A stretch of 39,935 nucleotides of DNA from UBA4285 sp050944355 (GCA_050944355.1 JBMNQX010000016.1:1-39935), one strand, 5' to 3'. Shown: positions 26,060 to 34,279, numbered from the stretch's first letter. Notes: a model not told the origin generated them from the sequence alone. Translations and numbers: made by a program.

Positions 26060-26360
26060 GTCGGTTCTGTTCCTTTCTTTCTTGAATCTCGCGGAATCCC
26101 GAACGGGAATGTCCGTGATATGATAGTGAGGAGGCGCCTCGCCGCTCATCAGTCACATCGTACGGTGAAGTGCCCGGGAATGCAAGCAAGAATCTCTGGA
26201 ATGCCCTGTTTTCGGGCCTGCAAGCGCTGCTTGCGCCCATGCAGCGACAGGTTTAAACGGTTTGCTTTGACGTTTCGCCGCCCGGGCGGAGGCCGGCTTC
26301 CACGCTGTCTGTTGTCCCGGTGTCGGACCGCCGTCTGATTTCGGATTCTGAATGCCGGAA

Positions 26361-26403
26361 TGCAGAATTCATATTGTACATCCTTTCTTCGGTCTTTTAG
26401 CAT
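26361..26403 (+). promoter_or_regulatory. ATATTGTAC-box promoter upstream of the esterase lipoprotein
   Basis: ATATTGTAC (26371-26379) is followed after 18 bases by TAGCAT (26398-26403), the same pair and spacing as at 18543. ATGCAGAATTC precedes it. The rest of the 26060-26438 gap holds only GC-rich sequence with a GCAAGC/GCTTGC inverted repeat near 26221 and no gene. Confidence 0.65.
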
Positions 26404-26438
26404 GACAAATGAAAGATTCCCGAAAGGAGGATTTGCAC

Positions 26439-27398
26439 GTGAAACGGCTTGGCAGAGGCTTGATCCTGGCGCTGACGGCGATGCTTTTTCCCGGCGTCTC
26501 GGCGTGCGGCACAGAGACTGTTCCAGGGACATCGGGCACGTCCGATTCAGAAGGTGAAACACAGCAGTCCGGCCCGGAAACGACAGAGTCCGGCGGCGAG
26601 AGCCGTCTGGAAACGGTTCAGTATACAATTACGTATGACGGGACAGAGTATGAAAAAGAGGCGGTTGTCTATGTGCCGGCCGGGTATTCCGGCGATGAAC
26701 CGCTGAATACCTTGTATCTGATGCACGGTTCCGGCGGAAGCGCCGATCAGATGGCGGACACGCTGAAGCCGCTGCTGGATGAGTGGATGGAATCGGGAGA
26801 GATGCAGTCGTGTCTGGTGATCTTTCCCACGTATTATCCGGACCGCTCATTTGTCGTGACGGACTACAGCAGAGATTATCCGCTGAATCATTTTTTTGCC
26901 GCGGACGAGCTTCTGACGCTGGTGCGGACCGTGGAAAGGCAGTATTACACATTTGCCGCGGATACGACGGATGACGGACTGACAGAAAGCCGCCTGCACA
27001 GGGCGTTCGGGGGATATTCCATGGGCGGCGTCACGACCTGGGAAGTCCTTGCGTATGAGTCTCCGTATTTTGCGTATTATATGCCGATGGCCGGAGACTG
27101 CTGGCTGGGCCGCGGTACGGATGCGTCGGGGCCGGAGACGATTGCGGACAGCCTGGCCGCCGGGCTGACAAATGCCGGATATACGGCAGACGACTTCCGC
27201 GTCATCGCCATGGTCGGCGGCGCGGACGGCACGCGCGGCAGCATGATTCCGCAGATTGAGGCGCTCCGCAGCCGGCACGGGGACTTATTTACCGATGAGA
27301 GTCTCCTTTACTGGGAAAATGAAGGCGGCGGTCACAGCGGGGAGTCGATGGTCCTGGAGATTCAGCACGGAATCAGGTATCTCTGGACGCTCTCATGA
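26439..27398 (+). CDS. Esterase lipoprotein, CE1/feruloyl-esterase-like
   Basis: A 319-residue surface esterase. The GTG at 26439 has AGGAGG 8 bases before it and opens a lipoprotein signal peptide ending GVSAC. The frame is open to an ATG at 26409, but that lies before the ribosome binding site. The hydrolase domain has TLYLMHGSGGSADQM (oxyanion region), LVIFPTYYPDRS and FGGYSMGGVTTW with Ser at about 194. A C-terminal GGHSGESM supplies the catalytic His. It resembles domain 2 of the 19498 protein and is probably a paralogue acting on esters of plant polysaccharides. It carries the ATATTGTAC promoter. Confidence 0.9.
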   Translation: MKRLGRGLILALTAMLFPGVSACGTETVPGTSGTSDSEGETQQSGPETTESGGESRLETVQYTITYDGTEYEKEAVVYVPAGYSGDEPLNTLYLMHGSGGSADQMADTLKPLLDEWMESGEMQSCLVIFPTYYPDRSFVVTDYSRDYPLNHFFAADELLTLVRTVERQYYTFAADTTDDGLTESRLHRAFGGYSMGGVTTWEVLAYESPYFAYYMPMAGDCWLGRGTDASGPETIADSLAAGLTNAGYTADDFRVIAMVGGADGTRGSMIPQIEALRSRHGDLFTDESLLYWENEGGGHSGESMVLEIQHGIRYLWTLS

Positions 27399-27467
27399 AA
27401 AATGAAAATAAAGCCGCAGAGGCAGAGAACTGATTTGCGGCGCGTATAGTTTTGAAAGGAGAATACC

Positions 27468-27587
27468 ATGGCAGAGAAACAGACAGCAGGAAGAGACAGA
27501 CTCGGCAAACTGGCGCCGGAATTTGCACGGCTCAATGACGACGTATTGTTTGGTGAGGTCTGGGGCAATGAAGAAGAGAAAGGGTGA
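27468..27587 (+). pseudogene. N-terminal remnant of a carboxymuconolactone decarboxylase family gene
   Basis: A 39-codon frame with AAAGGAGA 6 bases before its ATG. It starts MAEKQTAGRDRLGKLAPEFA and RLNDDVLFGEVW, the typical beginning of small carboxymuconolactone decarboxylase (CMD) family proteins of Clostridia. Where the family continues with a REDKLS-type segment and the CxxC active site, this frame reads GNEEEKG and stops. The catalytic core is missing, so the gene is a relic or encodes a tiny peptide. The stop lies 5 bases before the cupin ATG, and the usual CMD-cupin gene order is preserved. The deletion is inferred. Confidence 0.75.
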
Positions 27588-27592
27588 CAGAA

Positions 27593-28039
27593 ATGAGCGA
27601 TCACATCATCAAAGATCAGGCGGCTTTTGAAAAAGAAAATCTGTTTGGAACCGGCGACCTGAATACGGGATACGCCCGCTATTTTATCGGAAACAGTTAT
27701 CTGAAGGGGCTCACGGACAAGTCGTACCCGCTTTCAGCTGCAAACGTGACGTTTGAACCGGGCTGCCGGAACAATTATCATATCCATCACGCGAAAAGCG
27801 GAGGCGGACAGCTCCTGCTCTGTGTCGCCGGCAGCGGCTGGTATCAGGAAGCGGGAAAACCGCCGGTGAGTCTCAATCCGGGCGACGTGGTCGCCATCCC
27901 GGCAAATGTGAAACACTGGCATGGGGCAAAGAAGAATTCATGGTTCTCGCACATCGCGATCTCCGTTCCGGGCGAAGACACCCACACGGAGTGGTGCGAG
28001 CCCGTGTCCGACGAAGAATACGACAAGCTGCCGGAGTAA
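27593..28039 (+). CDS. Cupin-domain protein
   Basis: A 148-residue single-domain cupin. The ATG at 27593 is preferred over the in-frame GTG at 27584, which lies within the preceding frame. ATFEPGC-like VTFEPGCRNNYHIHHAKSGG is cupin motif 1 with two metal-binding His, and GDVVAIPANVKHWHGAKK is motif 2 with the third His. The characteristic FEKENLFGTGDLNTGYARYF N-terminus and EWCEPVSDEEYDKL C-terminus identify a cupin group that often sits beside CMD decarboxylases, flavodoxins and aldo/keto reductases. It probably binds a metal and acts as an isomerase or dioxygenase-like enzyme. Substrate unknown. Confidence 0.92.
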   Translation: MSDHIIKDQAAFEKENLFGTGDLNTGYARYFIGNSYLKGLTDKSYPLSAANVTFEPGCRNNYHIHHAKSGGGQLLLCVAGSGWYQEAGKPPVSLNPGDVVAIPANVKHWHGAKKNSWFSHIAISVPGEDTHTEWCEPVSDEEYDKLPE

Positions 28040-28099
28040 GAACTGGCTGTGTCATGTAATTAAACTGATTTGGCAAGTCCTGGCCCCACGCAGTCATGA

Positions 28100-28510
28100 C
28101 TTGCCTTTTTGCTGATTTTGGCAAGTCGAAGCATTTCCGGGTTGCCGCCCGCCTCGGCTTGAATTTGCAGCATGTTGAGAGTAAGCCTGTGCATCCATGC
28201 GGCCGTCAGCAATAATGACATCAACTTGCTGACTTGCTGATTTTCAAATTTGAGAATTATCAAAGTCAGCAAAAGCACTGGAATTTTGTAATATTGTTGG
28301 CGAAAAGGTTTTGAAAATCAGGTGGCTGTCGGCGGAATGAATCGGCAGAGCCATTATTGCTGAGTTTGTCAAAGCTAACCTATCAAAAAAATCAGCAATT
28401 CTCTTTGTCTGGCCAAATATTGCTGAGCTGGCCGGCAGAAAATCCGCGGAATCAACAATAATGGCTTGAATCCTGAATCCCGCTGACAGCGGCATCAATA
28501 TTTCCTGTCA
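28100..28510. repeat. TCAGCAA-rich intergenic repeat element, copy 3
   Basis: Eight TCAGCAA/TTGCTGA words occur in 28100-28450. Positions 28205-28255 align without gaps to 13256-13306: GTCAGCAATAATGA at the left, then a 15-base variable part, then GATTTTCAAATTTGAGA at the right. CCCGCTGACAGC at 28479 repeats the phrase of copy 1. TGGCAAGTC and GACTTGCC words near 28070-28130 form further inverted pairs. No gene was found in 28040-28531. Confidence 0.8.
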
Positions 28511-28521
28511 GACCGGGGGTT

Positions 28522-28556
28522 AAAATAAAAAGGGGGCGCGGTTTCACCGCGCCCCC
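28522..28556 (-). terminator. Intrinsic terminator of the MATE gene
   Basis: GGGGGCGCGG and CCGCGCCCCC (28532-28556) form a perfect 10-bp stem. On the minus strand it is followed by TTTTTATTTTA. It lies about 20 bases beyond the MATE stop. Confidence 0.93.
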
Positions 28557-28575
28557 GAAGAAGCATTTGTCAGGA

Positions 28576-30003
28576 TTAATCTGAGGCGGTCTGGGCCTGC
28601 TGGGCCTGACATTTCCGGTTGAGTTCGCGCATCGTCTGCACGATCAGAACGACGGAGCAGATGAATGTCAGGATATCCGAGAGCGGCATGGAGTAGAGCA
28701 CACCGTACAGCCCGAAGAACTGCGGAAGGAGCAGCGCGAAGCCGACACCGAACACGACTTCCCTGATGAATGAGAGAATCGCCGACTCGACGGCTTTGCC
28801 CATGGCCTGCAGGAAAATGAAGCATGCCTTGTTCACGCAGGCGAGTACGATCATGCAGAGATATACGCGGAACGACAGAATGGCGAATTCCGTGTAGTAG
28901 CTGCTCTCGCCGGCAGCGCCGAACAGAGAGATGAGAGCGCCCGGGAATACCTCGACCAGAATCAGGGCCACGACGCCGACGAGTGCCTCATAAAGCAGAA
29001 GGCGGATAAAAAGACTCCGCACGCGGTCGTATTTGCCGGCTCCGATGTTGTATCCGACGACAGGAATGCAGCCGGCGGCCATGCCGACGACAATCGAGAT
29101 GATAATCTGGAAGAATTTCATGACAATGCCGACGACGGCCATCGGGATCTGAGCATACTGCTCCTGACCGAAGATCGGGTCAAGGGCGCCGTACTTGCGG
29201 AGCATGTTGTTGACCGCGGCCATGGCAGCGACGAGAGAGATCTGGGACAGAAAACTTGTCATGCCCAGCATCAGACTCTGGCGGTACACCTTCCAGGAAG
29301 GAATAAAATCCCTGCGGGAAATCTTGATGATTTTCATGTGGCAGAGGTACCAGACAGCCAGCACGGCGGTCGCGATCTGCCCCAGGACGGTGGCCACGGC
29401 GGCGCCCATCATGCCCCAGCGGAATGCGAAAATGAAGACCGGGTCGAGAATTGTGTTGATGATGGCGCCCAGCAGCGTCGAAACCATGGCAAATTTCGGA
29501 CTCCCGTCCGCCCGGATGATGGGGTTCATGGCCTGGCCGAAAACATAGAACGGGATGCCGAGAGTGATGTAAAAGAAATACTCTTTTGCGTACTGATATG
29601 TGCTTTCGTTAACTGTGCCGCCAAATACCGTGATCAGCTGGTCCGCAAACACAAGGTAGATCAGAAGCAGGAGCAGACCGAAAAACAGGCTGATCACAAT
29701 GGCGTTGCCGACACTGCGGTTTGCCTTCTCCGTTTCGTTCATGCCCATGCGGATGCTGACGTACGCGCAGGTGCCGTCGCCGATCATGACAGCGATGGCC
29801 AGGGCGATGACGGTGAGCGGGAAGACGACCGTGTTGGCCGCGTTGCCGTAAGAGCCGAGATAGGAAGCATTCGCAATGAAAATCTGGTCAACGATATTGT
29901 AGAGAGCGCCGACCAGAAGGGAAAGAATACAGGGAAGCGCATACCGGCGCATCAGAGAGCCGATCGAATCCGTTCCCAGAAACTTATTGGATTGTTGTTC
30001 CAC
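28576..30003 (-). CDS. MATE-family multidrug/cation antiporter
   Basis: A 475-residue membrane protein with 12 helices in two repeats. The N-terminal half has RRYALPCILSLLVGALYNIV and DQIFIANASYLGSYGNAANT as in MATE exporters of the MepA/DinF-like branch. The second half repeats the pattern with GMTSFLSQISLVAAMAAVNN. It exports cationic drugs or metabolites using Na+ or H+. GTG is the start, with AGGAGG 8 bases upstream. The nrdAB terminator lies just upstream of its ribosome binding site, so expression may depend on read-through or a promoter not seen. Terminator follows. Confidence 0.94.
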   Translation of the reverse strand: MEQQSNKFLGTDSIGSLMRRYALPCILSLLVGALYNIVDQIFIANASYLGSYGNAANTVVFPLTVIALAIAVMIGDGTCAYVSIRMGMNETEKANRSVGNAIVISLFFGLLLLLIYLVFADQLITVFGGTVNESTYQYAKEYFFYITLGIPFYVFGQAMNPIIRADGSPKFAMVSTLLGAIINTILDPVFIFAFRWGMMGAAVATVLGQIATAVLAVWYLCHMKIIKISRRDFIPSWKVYRQSLMLGMTSFLSQISLVAAMAAVNNMLRKYGALDPIFGQEQYAQIPMAVVGIVMKFFQIIISIVVGMAAGCIPVVGYNIGAGKYDRVRSLFIRLLLYEALVGVVALILVEVFPGALISLFGAAGESSYYTEFAILSFRVYLCMIVLACVNKACFIFLQAMGKAVESAILSFIREVVFGVGFALLLPQFFGLYGVLYSMPLSDILTFICSVVLIVQTMRELNRKCQAQQAQTASD

Positions 30004-30022
30004 GGAAATTTCCTCCTAAACA

Positions 30023-30071
30023 TAAAAAAAAGAGTGGCCCCAGGCGCAATTGGAATTACGCCTGGAGCCAC
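30023..30071 (-). terminator. Intrinsic terminator of nrdAB, inside the MATE leader
   Basis: GTGGC, one mismatch and CCAGGCG (30034-30046) pair with CGCCTGG and GCCAC (30059-30071). On the minus strand CTCTTTTTTTTA follows. It ends about 10 bases before the MATE AGGAGG. Confidence 0.9.
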
Positions 30072-30168
30072 ACATTGCATTATTGTTATAACAAATTTTA
30101 AAAACGGACGCAAAGGTTTTTTTCGCCAAAAATAATTTGAAAATTCACTGTGATTTTGTCCGGATTTC

Positions 30169-31218
30169 TCACAGATCGTCTTCGATCGCGGTGCTTTTTG
30201 CGTATGCTGTCGAGCGCGCTTCAAAGAAATCGGTCTTCACCATGTTGGCGTCGGAATACTGCGAAACCCACTTCATATCCTCGGGTTCTTCCTCAAGCCC
30301 CTCGTACAGTGTGCCGAAGCCGAGCCCCTGACAGCGCAGGTTTCCGAGATAGCGGATATAGTCCTCGACCATCTGAGAGTTCAGCCCCTGCACGTCGTCG
30401 CCGATGCAGTAGCGGCCCCAGGCGGCTTCCTGCTCGACGCCTTCCCGGATCATGGCGCGGACCATTTCGATATGGGCGTCGTCAAACAGCTCCGGTTCCT
30501 CTTCCTTCAGGGCCAGGATGATGTTGCGGAACAGCCAGAGATGTGTGTTCTCATCGCGGTTGATATAGCGGATCTCCTGCACGGATCCCGGCATCCGCCC
30601 GCAGCGGCCGAGGTTGTAGAAGAACATGAAGCCGGAATAGAAGTAAATGCCTTCCAGAATGTAGTTTGCGGTCAGGACCCGCAGAAAACTTTCCTTGTCC
30701 GGATGAGACACGAATTCATTGTAGAGATTGCCGATGAACTGATTCCGTCTGAGCAGGTGATCGTCGGTCTTCCACTGATACAGAATGTCGTTGCGCTCGC
30801 TCGGATTGCAGATCGAGTCAATCATATAGCTGTAGCTCTGGCTGTGAATACATTCCTGGAACGTCTGAATCGACAGACAGAGATTGATCTCATTTGCCGT
30901 CACATACTGACTGATGTTCGGCAGGTTCGCCGACTGCAGAGAGTCCAGATACACCAGAAAACTCAGAATCTTGTCATAGGCGCGCCGCTCGGGGGCCGGC
31001 AGATTCGGATATTCGCTCTTGTCCTCATTCAGGTTGATTTCCTCGGGAATCCAGAAATTGTTCATGGCCTGGCGGTACCAGTCGGAAACCCAGGTGTATT
31101 TCATGTTGTTGAAATCGTTGATGTTCGTGGTGTTGAAATTGATCACACGCCGGTCCTGCGGGTTGATGTCGCCCGTCGGGTTGAACAGCGGCTTTCTGAG
31201 AAGAGTGTTGTCAGTCAC
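30169..31218 (-). CDS. nrdB: Class I ribonucleotide reductase, beta (radical) subunit
   Basis: A 349-residue ferritin-like subunit that holds the metal-tyrosyl radical needed for dNTP synthesis. Ligands and radical site are in YLDSLQ (Asp), FQECIHSQSY (Glu, His and the radical Tyr), LEGIYFYSGF (Glu) and RDENTHLWLF (Glu, His), matching the class Ia spacing. GTG at 31218 is chosen because AAAGGA sits 7 bases upstream, while the longer frame to 31287 reaches back almost to the nrdA stop. The gene follows nrdA by 99 bp in the same direction. The gap holds two CATTTGCC/AAATTTGCC-type words. Needs oxygen for radical formation, a sign of oxygen exposure. Confidence 0.95.
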   Translation of the reverse strand: MTDNTLLRKPLFNPTGDINPQDRRVINFNTTNINDFNNMKYTWVSDWYRQAMNNFWIPEEINLNEDKSEYPNLPAPERRAYDKILSFLVYLDSLQSANLPNISQYVTANEINLCLSIQTFQECIHSQSYSYMIDSICNPSERNDILYQWKTDDHLLRRNQFIGNLYNEFVSHPDKESFLRVLTANYILEGIYFYSGFMFFYNLGRCGRMPGSVQEIRYINRDENTHLWLFRNIILALKEEEPELFDDAHIEMVRAMIREGVEQEAAWGRYCIGDDVQGLNSQMVEDYIRYLGNLRCQGLGFGTLYEGLEEEPEDMKWVSQYSDANMVKTDFFEARSTAYAKSTAIEDDL

Positions 31219-31317
31219 AATGCGTTCCTTTCTTATTTTCCATGGCAAATTTTTGCGGCAAATGTCCTGCCTGTTTCTTGCCGGCACGCAGAGGCCGGCA
31301 GCGGATCTGTCGCGCGC

Positions 31318-33873
31318 TTACGACGAGCAGCTCTCGCACTCATCCGGGTTCAGGGCTTTCGAGCGGACATAGTAGACCGTCTTGACGCCGGATTTCCAGG
31401 CAAGGATGTACAGCTTCAGGAGCTGGCTCATCTTGTACTCATTTGTGATCCAGAAGTTCATGCTCTGCGCCTGGTCGATGTGGCGCTGCCGCACGCCGGC
31501 GGCGCGGACCGACCAGGTCTGATCGATCTGATGCGCGTTTTTGTAGTACCAGTAGGTCTCCAGGCTCAGGTCCGGGGCAACCCGCGGGAGGATGGCCCCT
31601 TTCTTTTCCTCCAGATAGTACTTGTTCATCACGGGGTCCAGACCGGCGGTCGTTCCGATGAGGATTGAGGTAGAACTGGTCGGCGCCGTCGCCATGATCC
31701 AGCCGTTGCGCAGTCCGTCGCGGCTCACCTTGTCCCGAAGAGCCTGCCAGCGCGCGGAAGTGTAACCCCGGCGCTCAAAATACTTTCCGGTCTGCCACTC
31801 GGATCCCTCGAAGTACGCGTAGCTCCCGCGCTCTTTCGCCAGATCGCTGCTCGCCTTTATGGCGGCGTAGGCGATGTCCTCAAAGACCCGGTTGGCAAAA
31901 GCGAGATGATCTTCGGATTCCCAGCGGATCTTGTGTTTGGCGAGCATGTGGTGATAGCCCGACACGCCGAGGCCCACGGCGCGGTAGCGCCGGTTCGTGT
32001 ACGCGGCTTCCGGCACCGGCGAATAGGTCAGATCGATGACGTTGTCGAGTGCCCGCACGGCGGTTCTTGTCACCCGTTCCAGTTCTTCGCGGTTGTCGAC
32101 GTCGATGTTGCCGAGGCACAGGGAGGCCAGATTGCAGACGACGAAGTCGCCCGGCTTTGTCGTCGTGACGATCACGGTGTCGCCGTCCTGAGTTCTGATT
32201 TCCCGGGACACCTGCTCTGTCGCGGTCATGTTCTGGGCGATTTCCGTGCAGAGATTTGAGCAGTAAATCATGCCCTTGTGTTTGTTCGGGTTCATCCGGT
32301 TGACCGTGTCCCGGTTGAAAGCGAAAGGTGTTCCCGTCTCGACGGCCGATTTCAGAATCAGCCGCACGATTTCCTTGATGGTCATAACCCGCTTGCTGAT
32401 GCGGTTATCATGCACGCAGTCCCAGTATTTCTTTTCCCATTCTTCGCCCCAGCTGTCTTCCAGACAATATCCTTTGGTCAGTTCGATGTCGTGCGGGTCC
32501 ATCAGATACCAGTCCTGGTTCAGGTCTTTCTCCGCCATTTTCCAGAAGAGGTCCGGATAGCAGACGGCGGGAAAGACGTCGTGGGCTTTCATGCGGTCGT
32601 CGCCGTTGTTGGTGCGCAGCTGCAGAAATTCCGGCAGGTCCTTGTGCCAGACGTCGAGATATACGGCGACTGCCCCCTGGCGCATGCCCAGCTGATCGAC
32701 CGCCACAGCCGTGTCGTTGACGACGCGGATCCAGCGGATGACACCGCCGCTGGCGCCCTCAAAGCCGCGGATGCGGCCGCCGCGGGAGCGCACTTTTCCG
32801 AAGTACATACCCATGCCGCCCCCGTACTTTGATACGTCCGCAAAACGGGCGATGCTCTGATAAATGCCGTCCAGCGAATCCGGCACCGTGTCGACGAAGC
32901 AGCTGGAGAGTTGATGATAGGGTTTTCTCGCGTTGGAAAGAGTCGGAGTGGCCATGGTGACCTGATGCAGGCTCAGCATGTCGTAGAACTGCCGCACGTA
33001 CTGCATGCGGTTCTCAGGCTCTTTCATGGCCAGATGCAGCGAGATGCCCAGATACATTTCCTGAACCGATTCCAGCGGCACGTGATGGTGATCATGAATC
33101 AGATAGCGGGAGATCAGCAGGTCGAGGCCGGCGTACGTGAAACGGTCATTGCGCTCCGGGCGCATGAAAGAAGCCGCCTCTTCGATTTCTTTCCGGCTGT
33201 AGTTTTCCAGAATATAGCGCCCGTAGAGTCCCTGTTCCGTGAGCCACACGATCTTTTCATAAAACCCGTGAATGCCCAGCCGGTTTTCCGTCTGTGAGAG
33301 GGCCCGGTGGAAAGAGAAGGAGAGAAGCCGCCCGGCGATTTTTTCCCAGCGGGGCTCTTCCTGTGTCGTCAGTTCGGCGGCGCTGTGTGTGAGCAGATCG
33401 AGCCGCGACTGACTGTCCATGCCTTCTTTCTGCATGGCTGTGTAGCGGGCCGTAAGACGTCCCAGGTCATATCCCGGAAAATCGTCCTGCACGCGGCGAA
33501 GCATGTGTTCGAGGCTCTCGCCGTCCGGCGTGTCCGGAGAGCGGAAGACAAGCGAGTCGTCGCCGGCGCGCAGAGCGGACATCAGATTTGCCCGGACCTG
33601 GCGGAGCCGCGTCCTTTCCTGCCGGTACACAATGTAACTCTTGGCAACTGCGTAGTATCCCTGCTGCATGAGGACCTGCTCGACGCAGTCCTGAATCTGT
33701 TCGACCGAGACGGGATCTGCGGGCAGGATGGCTTCGACCTTGTGGAGCAGGTCTTCCAGTGTTTCATCTGTCACATCGGTCTTGACAGACGCAAAAGCCT
33801 TGCTCATGGCCCGGATGATTTTTTCGGGCTGATACGGCTCCCGGAGCGAACTGCGTTTGATAATCTCTTTCAT
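31318..33873 (-). CDS. nrdA: Class I ribonucleotide reductase, alpha (catalytic) subunit
   Basis: An 851-residue catalytic subunit that reduces ribonucleoside diphosphates. Residues 1-95 form an ATP-cone (RSSLREPYQPEKIIRAMSKA), implying allosteric dATP/ATP activity control. The barrel shows YHQLSSCF (first redox Cys), YCSNLCTEIAQ (radical Cys and Glu) and FVVCNLASL (second redox Cys). VYYVRSKAL carries the Tyr pair of the radical path. The C-terminal DECESCSS has the CxxC that passes electrons from thioredoxin. Followed by nrdB. A promoter with an overlapping NrdR-like box lies upstream. Confidence 0.96.
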   Translation of the reverse strand: MKEIIKRSSLREPYQPEKIIRAMSKAFASVKTDVTDETLEDLLHKVEAILPADPVSVEQIQDCVEQVLMQQGYYAVAKSYIVYRQERTRLRQVRANLMSALRAGDDSLVFRSPDTPDGESLEHMLRRVQDDFPGYDLGRLTARYTAMQKEGMDSQSRLDLLTHSAAELTTQEEPRWEKIAGRLLSFSFHRALSQTENRLGIHGFYEKIVWLTEQGLYGRYILENYSRKEIEEAASFMRPERNDRFTYAGLDLLISRYLIHDHHHVPLESVQEMYLGISLHLAMKEPENRMQYVRQFYDMLSLHQVTMATPTLSNARKPYHQLSSCFVDTVPDSLDGIYQSIARFADVSKYGGGMGMYFGKVRSRGGRIRGFEGASGGVIRWIRVVNDTAVAVDQLGMRQGAVAVYLDVWHKDLPEFLQLRTNNGDDRMKAHDVFPAVCYPDLFWKMAEKDLNQDWYLMDPHDIELTKGYCLEDSWGEEWEKKYWDCVHDNRISKRVMTIKEIVRLILKSAVETGTPFAFNRDTVNRMNPNKHKGMIYCSNLCTEIAQNMTATEQVSREIRTQDGDTVIVTTTKPGDFVVCNLASLCLGNIDVDNREELERVTRTAVRALDNVIDLTYSPVPEAAYTNRRYRAVGLGVSGYHHMLAKHKIRWESEDHLAFANRVFEDIAYAAIKASSDLAKERGSYAYFEGSEWQTGKYFERRGYTSARWQALRDKVSRDGLRNGWIMATAPTSSTSILIGTTAGLDPVMNKYYLEEKKGAILPRVAPDLSLETYWYYKNAHQIDQTWSVRAAGVRQRHIDQAQSMNFWITNEYKMSQLLKLYILAWKSGVKTVYYVRSKALNPDECESCSS

Positions 33874-33911
33874 GCTGTAACTCCATATCTTGTGGCTGAT
33901 TGCGAATACAG

Positions 33912-33944
33912 TAACAATATATAGGATTTACAGGCACAATGCAA
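33912..33944 (-). promoter_or_regulatory. nrdA promoter with overlapping NrdR-like box
   Basis: On the minus strand TTGCAT (33939-33944), a 17-bp spacer and TATATT (33916-33921) form a promoter about 40 bases before the ATG. Positions 33912-33927 match the NrdR box consensus ACACWATATATWGTGT at about 12 of 16 positions. A second box at the usual 31-bp spacing is not clear, so NrdR control is only suggested. Confidence 0.5.
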
Positions 33945-33988
33945 GATAATAATGATATCTGTTATCAAAACTTTCTGAAAACTCCGAT

Positions 33989-34040
33989 AAAAAAGACTGC
34001 CTCGCGAAATCTGCTTGTATGCAGATAGCGAGACAGTCTG
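33989..34040 (-). terminator. Terminator of the rubredoxin gene
   Basis: AGACTGCCTCGC and GCGAGACAGTCT (33994-34039) pair with a small bulge, and ATCTGC/GCAGAT extends the stem. On the minus strand a run of six T follows. It starts about 22 bases after the rubredoxin stop. Confidence 0.88.
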
Positions 34041-34061
34041 TCGTGTCAGCGGAATTGATGA

Positions 34062-34229
34062 TTATTCTGAATCACATTTTTCGAAATAATCCTTGGGTGC
34101 ACCGCAGAGCGGGCATACCCAGTCTTCCGGCAGATCTTCAAACGCTGTTCCCGGGGCGACACCATGATCCGGATCGCCTGCCGCGGGATCATAAATATAG
34201 CCGCACGGCACACATTGATATTTATCCAT
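34062..34229 (-). CDS. Rubredoxin
   Basis: A 55-residue iron protein. It starts MDKYQCVPCGYIYDPAAGDP and has the second site DWVCPLCGAPKDYF, so the four Cys of the Fe(SCys)4 centre are in two CxxCG motifs in the standard positions. It carries single electrons, typically from NAD(P)H or flavoproteins to oxygen- and peroxide-reducing enzymes in anaerobes. GGGAG lies 8 bases before the ATG. A clear promoter and a terminator make it a single-gene unit. Neighbours (class I RNR, glutathione peroxidase, OhrR-like regulator) fit an oxygen-defence role. Confidence 0.97.
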   Translation of the reverse strand: MDKYQCVPCGYIYDPAAGDPDHGVAPGTAFEDLPEDWVCPLCGAPKDYFEKCDSE

Positions 34230-34279
34230 TTGGTTTCTCCCTTTCTTTTAGCTTATATGATTTACCAGGATCTGATTTC

